NCBI GenBank assembly: GCA_022495005.1
Contig: JAGYXB010001951.1
Coordinates: 11,194,192 to 11,258,191, forward strand
Reading direction: 5' to 3'
Source of the DNA: Rhyacophila brunnea
Taxonomy: Eukaryota > Arthropoda > Insecta > Trichoptera > Rhyacophilidae
DNA: 64,000 nt
Shown here: piece by piece, positions 12,801-21,933 of the stretch
How positions within the stretch are numbered: position 1 is the stretch's first letter
Layout of the letters: each line of letters opens with the position of its first letter
Notes under the pieces: model-generated
What the model saw: the letters and a program-made list of their open reading frames with translations, nothing else
What the model was told of the DNA's origin: nothing
Database searches by the model: none
Made by a program: the position numbers and the translations under genes

Positions 12801-13919
12801 TTTAACGTTTTACCACTACGTAAGAATAATACACGCGATTTTTTGTATTTTTGACCTAATTATTATTACCTAACTTTAATATCTTCGATTTATTTGGCTG
12901 CCTATGTGTTGTACAGTAATTTCCCCAGTCTGTTATTTCACATAGAATCATGGCTACCTACATTTTTATTATAATGTGCATATTTTAACTACGGTGCTAG
13001 TCGAGTACCTACCCAACTAATAAAAAAATACCATACATTCATCACTTATTTATAATTTTCAGGTGGGCAACTTGACAATATCTGTACGATTAAGAATTCA
13101 TGGAATTGATTGAATATAAATGCTTGCTGTTTTAATTATATGCAAGTAATAATAATGTATATGCACTGCGAAATAACTTGAATACGTGTATTATTAATTA
13201 AGGCGCTAAGTACCAAAATAATAAAAACTGACATTTTTATAGAAAAATGTTCTACATACCAACGTCAACCATGACCAGCCTCAAGCAAGTCAAAAAAAAT
13301 ACAACAAAATAATTAAACCTGTCGACGTTGTAAGTCCGTTGGCGTGTTTTATTTATAATGGTGTAAGTAGCACTGCAGTGGTTAACGGCATTCAATATTA
13401 AATAGCTGACGATGGTGTGTTGACACTTGCGAGTTCTTAATACCTAAAATTATAGAAGCTGCCGTGATTGCTTCACACTGTAAAACTACATTTTTCAAAA
13501 GGTCTGCTTCATGAAATTTTACTGCAATGACTCGGTATTTTGTAACTACAGGCAATACTACTTTTTGGTACTTAGAGCCTTATTTAATACACGTATTCAT
13601 TGTAGTTGAGGCGATTTCATTCAACTCATCGTACACCAAAATCTGTTCGGTGGTTTCGGCAAAATTTCGTGCAGTGTACGGAATTATAATATATAAGCAA
13701 TGAGCTTGTCATTGTATTCATTATTTTATTTTAATTTAGGGATAGCTAGACAGATGCCTAGGCTATAAGTAGTGATAATCGTTTGCGATGCGTTGTGCTT
13801 GAAACCCGATAGATTGTGAAAATTCACACATTATTAACATAATATATTACATAAATTAAAATAACTTAACAAAAATACTATTTTACATTACAAAAAATAT
13901 TTTTGAACAAAAAAAGTAT
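12801..13919. other. AT-rich region without recognised gene
   Basis: No coding or structural signal was seen. Confidence 0.35.
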
Positions 13920-14025
13920 CGGGCGGGACTCAAACCTGCAACCGACAGATTGTCTAATTGGTAAAGCACATTGATCGTAGTCCGATCGATATAATGTAGG
14001 TTCAAATCTCGCTTCATACCACTAT
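13920..14025. repeat. tRNA-like sequence with oppositely oriented B boxes
   Basis: The + strand has an A-box-like TGTCTAATTGG (13951-13961) and a B-box-like GGTTCAAATCT (13999-14009), about 37 bp apart. About 60 bp to the left a second B-box-like GGTTTGAGTCC lies on the minus strand (CGGGACTCAAACC on +, about 13925-13937). No complete cloverleaf can be drawn, so this is a tRNA-derived SINE-like unit rather than a tRNA gene. Confidence 0.55.
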
Positions 14026-14449
14026 TTTTTTCTAATATGTGTGCTTCTGAGTTGGAACGCTCAAAGTTTATAAATTATAATTAAAATTAATAAAAAAAAT
14101 AGTTTAATTACATTATATTTTATTTAAATTATGTGTGTATGGACATACGGCATGGTGACATATTAAAATATTATATTTCCCATCTTTCAACCCGTTCAAC
14201 AAGAATTTATCTACCTACAGATTAAAGGCGTGCATATACTTCTTATTGTAACGGAAATATTGATTTACTCGTTTTAGTAGGGTTTGCAAATACACCATAC
14301 CTTATTTCTTATTACATAACAAGGGTGACCATGCGTTTTATATAGCCGTCAAAATTTCGTCAATTTAATTATGATGTATCAAAAAATTCTATCAAATGCA
14401 GCCGTTTATGTCAAACGCCTAAGCTGCATTTTTTCATATGAACGAAGAG

Positions 14450-14920
14450 TACGTTTGTGGGAGTGGTCGATGTGAGGGTCGATGGTGTTGTAGAAGAAAG
14501 ACGATCATGGTTATTCGTGATGATGGAGAAGTGAGAGTTTATTTATGGTTACATAAGTACAAGGATACAATCGGTACAATAATATAAATAAACTGAGAGT
14601 ACATATACTGCGATAGTAACGGACCAGGTACTTAGATTCGAGTGACATGTCCGATGAATTATTATTCGCTATTTATACAATTAAAATAATATCTACCCAT
14701 TTTAATTTAGGAAATAACTATATTAATCGAGTCAACTACTTATTGTCATCTGCGTCAATGGACATACGAGTAGCTGAATATTGTATAAAATATAGATATC
14801 GCTGAAATAACCTAATTTGACACTACGGAAATGCATATTAAAGAATTCGTAATTCCGGTACAGTATTTAATATCGCCAATCAATCTGCTGACACAGGTAA
14901 TGAGTTGTTTATTGCCATAC
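14450..14920 (+). repeat. Dispersed repeat, copy 1 (possible solo LTR)
   Basis: Collinear with 16340-16890. Shared blocks include TGTGGGAGT near the left end, ATTCGAGTGACAT, GGAAATG-ATATTA and AATCTGCTGACAC-G near the right end. No reading frame is present. Length and TG start would suit an LTR, but no target duplication or internal region was found. Confidence 0.5.
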
Positions 14921-15044
14921 GTTTGATAGAATTTTTATACCACTCAACTTAACAAAGCACTGCAGTGTCTCACAATTATAATATGTTATAATATATTATT
15001 AAAATAAAACTGCTTAATAATTATTTAATTATATTTAAATTAAT

Positions 15045-15145
15045 CCTTTCTATGCCGCAATTAGTTAATTGATAGTAATTAACATAAGAATTGGTGTAAT
15101 TAGGGCGTCCAAAGACGCTTTGGGCACTTAACCGGTTAAAGTTAA
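15045..15145 (+). repeat. Short dispersed repeat with TTAACCGGTTAA palindrome, copy 1
   Basis: TAATCCTTTCTATGCC, AATTAGTTAATTG and GACGCTTTGGGCACTTAACC recur at 25137-25218, where about 20 bp in the middle are missing. The block ends in the 12-bp palindrome TTAACCGGTTAA in both copies. Confidence 0.7.
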
Positions 15146-15195
15146 TTGGGTGAGAAAATATTGTTTTTCTACTGTGTGTATACTAAATACAAATA

Positions 15196-15455
15196 AGGGC
15201 TCTGGAAACAAAAACGGCAGTCTCTGTTTTCTCAATGTGTTGGCGAGTCATTGAAAATTTCTTACATCTTTCTTATAGGTATAATTTCTGAAAAACGTAT
15301 TTTGAAATATTGTTTGTATACTAATGTAATATAACATGTTATAATACTTTTTTCAGAAAATATACGTAAGTAAAAGAAAGATGTAAGATATTTTTAATGA
15401 CTCAACAATATATTATTGCGAAAATTGAGACTGCTGTTTTTGTTTCCAGAGCCCT
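15196..15455. mobile_element. MITE with long inverted repeats (AGGGCTCTGGAAAC ends)
   Basis: Ends AGGGCTCTGGAAACAAAAAC and its inverse GTTTTTGTTTCCAGAGCCCT. The arms extend about 95 bp each (both include TCTTTCTTA/TAAGAAAGA-like and ATGACTC blocks). It is flanked by CAAATA on both sides (15190-15195 and 15456-15461). A 6-bp duplication does not clearly point to one superfamily. Confidence 0.88.
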
Positions 15456-15461
15456 CAAATA

Positions 15462-16339
15462 CACTATAATAATGTAATTGAGAAAAATTTTAATTACAAA
15501 TAACATTTAAATTGATACGCATTATGTATAGTTTACATTTTTTAGCTTGCGAAGCAACCTATTACGGTAAAACAATAATATTTTCAAATGTGGAACTTCA
15601 CTCAAACAAAAATCACTCAACGGAAAAGTTTGAATCGATAAAATCTGTTTGTTTATAGTATCTTTAGGTAGGTAGGGATTTAATTTAAAATCTCAGGGGA
15701 AAGATCCCCCAAATCATTTCCTGTTCTGTTTCCATTTTGGGAAAACATAGTCAGCTTATATACATCCTTTTCTGCGCTACAAGAAACCTTTTCATAAATA
15801 CAACTAGTTGCCCATTCCCTACCCCGTCGTCATGCATGTTTGTTGGTTTTTAATATAATATAATATTATAGGCATTTCCATAAAATTAAAGATTCTTTTG
15901 TACACGGATGTACTCCTGTTTCTTTAAATAAACGCAAAAATTTTCCGAGGAGTTTTCAGTTAGTAAATATCTCAAATTATGTGAAGACGCTCAACTCAAC
16001 CAGAGTTATATTATTATGATGTAGGTATTTGCTATTAGTCAACGTAATATTCCGTGAACGAGTTTTACGTACTTTTCAGTTTGGGCGAAGTTTCGCTGGA
16101 ATAAAATTAATATCTCCCTTTTTCATCGCGGCAAACACTTTCTTATTTGACAATTTTGTTTACTTGTCATTCTATATTATTATTTTCTTTTGTTTACAAA
16201 AAACAATTTTAAAAATAATTAATTTATAAGGTTCTGGTTCAAGATTTTTTATGCATGGAAGTCTAAATGCTTAAAAATGGGACTTTTAGCAGACAATACG
16301 GATTTCCTAGTCTGATCACAGATGAAAATAATATGTTTA
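15462..16339. other. AT-rich region without recognised gene
   Basis: A 66-codon open frame near 16029-16229 has no recognised domain. No other signal was seen. Confidence 0.35.
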
Positions 16340-16890
16340 TGATTGTGGGAGTCATGGTCTAATGGATGAAGAGGTCATCAGAAGAAGAGATGAGAAGTCG
16401 ATATTTGGTGGTTGCTCCGATGAATGGTGGAGCAAGTTTTATTTGTAGCGTAAACAGTCGGTGCAAGAGTATGTTACAGTAGTTATGTTACAATACTTAT
16501 GATACTGTTCCGAGGTCCGATCTCGGTAGAATGAGTTGTTGTGCGGAGCGATTCCGAGACCGAGATACTAACAGACCGGGAGCTTATATTCGAGTGACAT
16601 CTCCAATGAATCCGCTATTTATTGGTGTACTCACAAGCAAAATAATATCATGAAGAGAATATTTAAGAAATAATTATTGTAATTAGGTCAGCTACTATAT
16701 GGAGTTTGCGTCATCGAATATAGCTGACTATGTGGAAGAATGGATATCGCGGAAACAATCTGCAGTAAGCTATTTACTGAGTTTACAATAATTGGACACT
16801 CCGGGAAATGGATATTATTAGAGAATTTGTAATTTCGGTAATATAATTTAAAATCGCCGATCAATATGCTGACACGGATTGAGTTGTTTC
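16340..16890 (+). repeat. Dispersed repeat, copy 2 (possible solo LTR)
   Basis: Partner of 14450-14920, sharing both end regions and the ATTCGAGTGACAT core. Longer in the middle, where a GAGGTCCGATCTCGG / CCGAGACCGAGA inverted motif occurs (about 16510-16565). Confidence 0.5.
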
Positions 16891-17084
16891 AGATAGATCA
16901 CTAGGCTTAGGATTTTTAGTTGCTAAAAAAATAATAATAGGTACCTAAAATATGTAGATATAATTGGAAATTATGTTATTAAAATTTCATAATTATGTGC
17001 TAAAAATTTAAGTAAATCATAAATATATTTCAACAGTTTAATTTATTATTTATTCACAAACTGAAACCGCTTTATTACAATAAA

Positions 17085-17620
17085 TAATAAAAATAATGGT
17101 TCAAATTTTTGAAAGTGAATCTTTGACGATTTGATCTTAGCAAATTTTTATATATGGAAAAACTTCTTTCCACTTCTACAAATGTTATTATTGCTTATGT
17201 AAATGAAACACTTTCTGAAGTCGAAAAAATTGAAACATATGAGGCATCTGTTGGATTTTCCAAAACAGCTAGTATATTCTGCAGCGTTTGAAGTCTAGTA
17301 TTTTTTATTTAAAACACTATTTAATTTTGTACATATTTTTATTCCAATTGGTCGAGGAACATTTCTTATTTTAGCAGCAGTATTGTTTAAAATATTAATT
17401 TGCTCCTTTGTAGATGATTCTAACATTTCAATTTTAGTTACCAGATGACCATCATTTGAAGTGATTTGAAGTTATTTCTTTTGCTATCAAAATAGAGTTG
17501 GAATCTTCCTCATCAAGCATCTCCAAAATTTCTTGTAATTTTTCCAAATTCGCAGTACAGTAATTTACTGCACTAAGCCAAGTTCCCCACCTAGTTTATC
17601 GTGGGTTGAGGGGGTAGTGA
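17085..17620 (-). pseudogene. hAT transposase relic (C-terminal half)
   Basis: Reading the minus strand from about 17600 gives TRWGTWLSAVNYCTANLEKL, then an acidic stretch (ILEMLDEEDSN), and, after several stops, VEVERSFSIYKNLLRSNRQ near 17150-17190. RWGTW and the VERSFS-YK dimerisation block are typical of hAT transposases. The VERSFS block is also present in the element at 25322-26104, so the two may belong to one lineage. Several in-frame stops and a frame change make it non-functional. A possible left terminus (TAGGCTTAGGATTTTTAG) lies near 16902, but no right end was found. It has no link to the neighbouring elements beyond proximity. Confidence 0.75.
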
Positions 17621-17849
17621 TTGAAATTGAATTTTTGTATTTATGTGAAAATATGTGCTTAAACAAAGAATATGTAAAAATATGTAATTATCCAAAAATA
17701 TTTTAAAATAGGTGCTAACAAACAGGGCTTAATTATTTCAAAATTGTCTGAAACAGATAGATATTGTAGATATTTTGTTGTGCAGAAAAAATATTTAAAT
17801 AAGTCGAAAAAAATACGTGGCCAAATATTGATATTTTCTAGTATTTAAA

Positions 17850-18060
17850 CTACAGTATGTGAGCATTTCTAAGAGAAAGCCAGTTGGATAAAGCCGCGGA
17901 TAGTATCCACACGCAAATAAAGGAGTCTCAAAAATTTCTTTTGAACTCGCTCCACCATATGGTCATATTTCAACTGATGCGGTGCCCAAACAATCGACCC
18001 ACTCTCAAGCCGGCTTCTAACTAAAGAACTACGAGTATAAAGGATTTTTAATTCATAATT
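17850..18060 (-). pseudogene. Jockey/CR1-group LINE reverse transcriptase fragment
   Basis: The minus strand is open across VRSRLESGSIVWAPHQ, YDHMVERVQKKFLR and LYLRVDTIRGF. This is the C-terminal end of a Jockey/CR1/I-group reverse transcriptase (the family has LE-SVVWSP-- and IE-VQKKF-R). Only about 65 residues remain, with no 5' part and no 3' tail before the mariner element that starts at 18151. Confidence 0.75.
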
Positions 18061-18150
18061 TTAATTTCCATAAGTTCTATCATTGTAAATACTATATCGT
18101 AATTCAATAATATTTCGGAGACATAGACAAAGTATAATATTGTGTTGATA

Positions 18151-19448
18151 CGAGGGTGGGTCAATAATTCCTTAGACAAAAGCATTAAAACAGTTTTTAT
18201 TTTTGTATTTTTTTTTATTTCTCAACATAATCTTCTTGGAGCTCAATACACTTGGTAAGACGTTTCTCAATTTTTTTTAAACCGTCAGAAAAATAAGTTT
18301 TCGGAAGGTCCTCAAAATAAGCATTTGTCCGATCGATGACTTCTTCATTTGAAAAAAACGTTGTCCACTTAGCCATTTTTTAAGTTTGGGAAAAGGAAAA
18401 AGTCACTGGGGGCTAAATCTGGCGAATACGGTGGGTGGTCGACCAATTCGAACTTCAATTCTTCAATTTTAGCCATTGATCGTAAACATGTGTGAACACG
18501 GGCATTGTCCTGATGAAGAGGATTTTTTTCCTGTTTAAATGAGGCCGTTTTTCTTCAATTTTGTTTTTTAGCTGGTCAAATAAAGATGCATAATAATCCC
18601 CTGTTATTGTTTTTCCTTTTTCCAAATAGTCAACGAAAATAATTCCACGTGCATCCCAAAATACAGTAGCCATAACCTTACCAGCTGATTTACGGTTTTC
18701 GCCTTCTTTGGACATGGTTTGCCTTCGCAATCCACTGCTTTGACTGTTCTTTCGTCTCAGGAGTATAGTGGTGTATCCATGTTTCATCTACAGTCACAAA
18801 GTGACGAAAAAATTCATCCGGATTGCGTTGCATGAGCGACAACAGGGCTTTAGAGGCCACCACCCTATTGCGTTTATTGTCGACTGTGAGCAAACGCGGC
18901 ACCCATCTTGCAGAATTTTTTTTCATACCCAATTTGTCATGTAAAATAGAAATGACGCTACCTTTTGAGACCCCTGTAACCTCAATTATCTCACTCAACT
19001 TTAATCTTCGGTCACTTAACACCATATCATGGATTTTATTGATCATTTCTGGTGTAGTCACCTCTACAGGACGTCCTGAGCGTGGTTCATCCTTTGTTGA
19101 TGTACGACCACGTTTAAATTCATTTAACCAGTTATAAATAGTTACAAGTGAAGGAGCAGATATGCCGTGAACTAAATCCAACTCATTTTTTATTTCCTTT
19201 GCTGTTAACCCTTTTATATTAAAATGTTTAATAACAGCTCTAAACTCAATTTTCTCCATTTTCCATTTTTCCATTTTCCACAAGCAATTTTTTTTTTGAA
19301 ATGTACGAGAAACACACAACAACCCGACCAATCTGATTGAAACTTCGCGGCATACTGAATCGGTAGTGCCGCTGCATGAAAACAAACCGCTTACAGTACT
19401 AGTCGCGCCACCTGTCGGCTTTTCTAAGGACTTATTGACCCACCCTCG
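18151..19448 (-). mobile_element. Mariner-family element, nearly full length
   Basis: The inverted ends are CGAGGGTGGGTCAATAATTC and the inverse of GACTTATTGACCCACCCTCG. Each is followed by the TA target duplication (18149-18150 and 19449-19450). The 1298 bp length is right for a mariner. It carries one transposase gene on the minus strand, broken by frameshifts. Confidence 0.95.
18235..19258 (-). pseudogene. Mariner transposase (DD34D) with frameshifts
   Basis: Cut-and-paste transposase of the mariner family. From about 19258 the N-terminal helix-turn-helix half reads through KHFNIKGLTAKEI and PRSGRPVEV, then the first catalytic Asp in TVDETWIHHYTPETKEQ. The frame shifts near 18740 and continues through GKVMATVFWDARGI. 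It shifts again in an A-run near 18520, after which the second Asp (HQDNARVH) and third Asp (PYSPDLAPSD) are readable. By count 34 residues separate these two, giving DD34D. A further shift occurs near 18385, ahead of the WLSGQRFF block. About 340 codons would be normal; this copy cannot make that protein without repair. The AATAA-run indels look recent, since catalytic residues and termini are intact. Confidence 0.92.
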
Positions 19449-19599
19449 TACATTCTTCGCCGACGAGGGCTGAGAAATGAGTTCGGACCTATGAAACGAT
19501 TGAACCGATATAGCAGAATAATTTGACAGCCGGATGAAGTTCTCTGATCACTGAATGGACAAACGGCATTATAAATATGAAAGCTGCCAGATCGGATAA

Positions 19600-20457
19600 C
19601 AGTGACGAGGGGTGGAGGTAGGCTGTTAAGATCGGAAATAAATAGTGCACGTTAAACTTTGTTTTTCATGCGTATTTGTTTTCATTGAACTAAGACTATA
19701 ATTTACAGATGGTGTTGGTTAGTTTTTTTTTAATCTATTAATCCCAGCCTAAACCAAACCATAATAGTTTTGGTATACTTTGGACGATCCGACAAAATTG
19801 TGCATACTTTTTCATTTATACTTATTTGTTTTAGTTGAGTTAGTAATACATAATTATTGTGACACACATTGTTGGTTAATTTATTTGAATTTATTAACCC
19901 CTGCCTAAACCAAACAATAATAGATAATAAATATTATTTTATCTATAAAATATCCAAAATTATATGTGATTTAGTGGCATAATTTTAGATATTTTATAGA
20001 TAGACGAGTATTTTTTGACTATTATCCATTATGGCTTGGTTACGCAGGGTTTAATTAAATTTAAAAAAAACTAACCAACAGCATCTGTAAATTGTGGTCT
20101 TAGTTCAATGAAATTAAATACACTATTTTTCATATTCAACGAATAATTGAAAAGATTTTGAGAATGTAACATTCCATATATTGAATATACATAACTTGAA
20201 AACGTCGCAGATATACTCACTAGAAAAAATCATATTTGAAAAAATAAAATAATAATTGGTTAATGCAACAGTTGGCGCATTACCAGTGGTTATACGGGTT
20301 CAAATCCTGTCGAGCTTCGTATTTTTTTCAAATATGATTTTTCTAGTGGGTATCTGAGATGTTTTCAAGTTATATATGAAAATATATACGTATGACTGAC
20401 ATATGTAAAGTGTGCTTATGTCGGATCTTAACAGCTTACCTCCACCCTTTGCCACTG
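19600..20457. mobile_element. hAT MITE with CAGTGACGAGGGGTGGAGG ends (copy 1)
   Basis: The ends are CAGTGACGAGGGGTGGAGGT and the inverse of ACCTCCACCCTTTGCCACTG. The flanking 8-bp duplications TCGGATAA (19592-19599) and TCGGATAG (20458-20465) differ at one base. Long subterminal arms include TTTTCATTGAACTAAG and TTGGTTAGTTTTT in both orientations. The right arm is interrupted by the palindromic tRNA-like element at about 20120-20385. Confidence 0.9.
20120..20385 (+). mobile_element. Palindromic element with tRNA-like loop, inserted in a hAT MITE
   Basis: Starts with the family head GAATAATTGAAAAGATTTTG and the small hairpin GAATG-TAA-CATTC (20141-20174). It has a stem of about 40 bp (20205-20242 against 20322-20360, core CTAGAAAAA-TCATATTTGAA). 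The loop contains ATTGGTTAATGC and a B-box-like GGTTCAAATCC (about 20298-20308). The surrounding hAT arm is interrupted relative to its sister copy, which marks this as an insertion. No full cloverleaf forms. Confidence 0.7.
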
Positions 20458-20536
20458 TCGGATAGTTATCTGTGATCTGTGCTGTATGTGTCCACCCCAC
20501 CGAGTCTGCCAATCTAGATAGGTAGGTACTTCATAT

Positions 20537-21925
20537 CAGTAGCGAAGGGTGGAGGTAGGCTTTTAAGATCCGCCATAAATAGTGCACACTAAACTTTGTC
20601 AGTCAAACGTATTTGTTTTCATTGAACTAAGGCTGGCTACAATATGTAGATAGTGTTGGTTAGTTTTTAAAATTCAATAAAACCCTGCATAATTCAAGCC
20701 ATCGTGGATAATAGTCAAAAAATACAAATCTATCTTTAAAATATCTAAAATTATGCAATTAAATCATACATAACTTTAAATATTTTATAGATAGAATAAT
20801 ATTTATATCGATTATAGTTTAGTTTAGGCATTTAAAAAAATTAACTAACCATCTGTGTAATATTATGTATTCTTAATCCAACTAAAACAAATAATTATGA
20901 ATGTAGTGTGCACAATGACGTCCCGTGGGGGTATGCAGATTGAGCGTCACTTGGGGGCGGCAGTTACTTGAAGGGCGGAAAATCGAAGAGAATCATTTGG
21001 TAATATGTAGAAATAGCTGCCTAAATTTGGTAATAACGAAAATATCTTTCTATTTAAAAAAAAAAAAAATCAGCTCACTGATTGGAAACAAAATGTATTA
21101 ATTAACATAAAAGGTTTAAAAGAATTGTGATTTTTTTGTCAGGTTCACAATGTCTAGTTTACTTCCGTTACCCTTCAACGTCCTTGGTTACTAGAAACGA
21201 CACGCGCAAATTTGCGAATAATTACAGTCTGACTTATTAACCAGTGCACTCGGAAGTTGCGATGGCCGTCGAAACTGAAGATGCACTACTCTCTTACAGA
21301 ACGTCCCACCTACCGCTCCTGGTCCACAATTTTTGTCCGTATCGAAGCGTCGCGTTGTCATTATATCGATTATCAAATCGATTATGTTGCTAAGTTTTGT
21401 GAAGAAGAAAAGCGATCGCCCTTAATTCCTCAACACACAGGAAATTCATGTAGGTATCGAACAAAAGGACATGTTAGATTAGACGCCATTGAAATACCAA
21501 CATCAAAAGATTCCCTGCTTTTGGGGAAAACATATTTATAAATTTAATTTGGTATGTTTAAGTGGTATATCTTTTGTTAGTAGGAAATGTATCCATATAA
21601 CACATTTTTTCTTAGATATTGGAATCATGAAAGGATGATAAAAAATACAGTAAGTATAAAAATGAGGCGGCATTTTGGCGCTGCCTAAGGGCGGTATTTT
21701 GTCTAGGGACGTCACTGAGTGTGCACAATTTTGTCGTATCGCCCAAAGTATACCAAAACTATTATGTTCTGGCTTAGGTAGGGTTTAATTGATTTTTAAA
21801 AACTAACCAACACTATCTGTAAAATGTAGTCATAGTTCAATAAAAACATCTACGTATGATTAACAAAGTTTAATGTACACTATATATGGCAGATCTTAAC
21901 ATCTTACCTCCACCCTTCGCTACTG
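20537..21925. mobile_element. hAT MITE (CAGTAGCGAAGGGTGGAGG ends, copy 2) containing a second MITE
   Basis: Ends CAGTAGCGAAGGGTGGAGGT and the inverse of ACCTCCACCCTTCGCTACTG. A perfect 8-bp duplication CTTCATAT lies at 20529-20536 and 21926-21933. Arms match copy 1 (19600-20457). The element at 20913-21717 sits inside. Confidence 0.94.
20913..21717. mobile_element. hAT MITE (CAGTGACGTCCC family) nested in another hAT MITE
   Basis: The ends CAATGACGTCCCGTGGGGG and CTAGGGACGTCACTG are flanked by a perfect 8-bp duplication AGTGTGCA (20905-20912 and 21718-21725). The inner GTCACTTGGGGGCGGCAGTT and GCGCTGCCTAAGGGCGG blocks recur at 29536-30105. Open frames inside have no family match and are not conserved in the sister copy. 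Confidence 0.93.
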
Positions 21926-21933
21926 CTTCATAT

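Noticed and set aside
18823..19137. 104-codon + strand open frame
   Set aside because: It is antisense to the mariner transposase.
21191..21541. Overlapping open frames of 61 and 94 codons
   Set aside because: They lie inside a non-autonomous hAT MITE and are not conserved in the sister copy at 29536.
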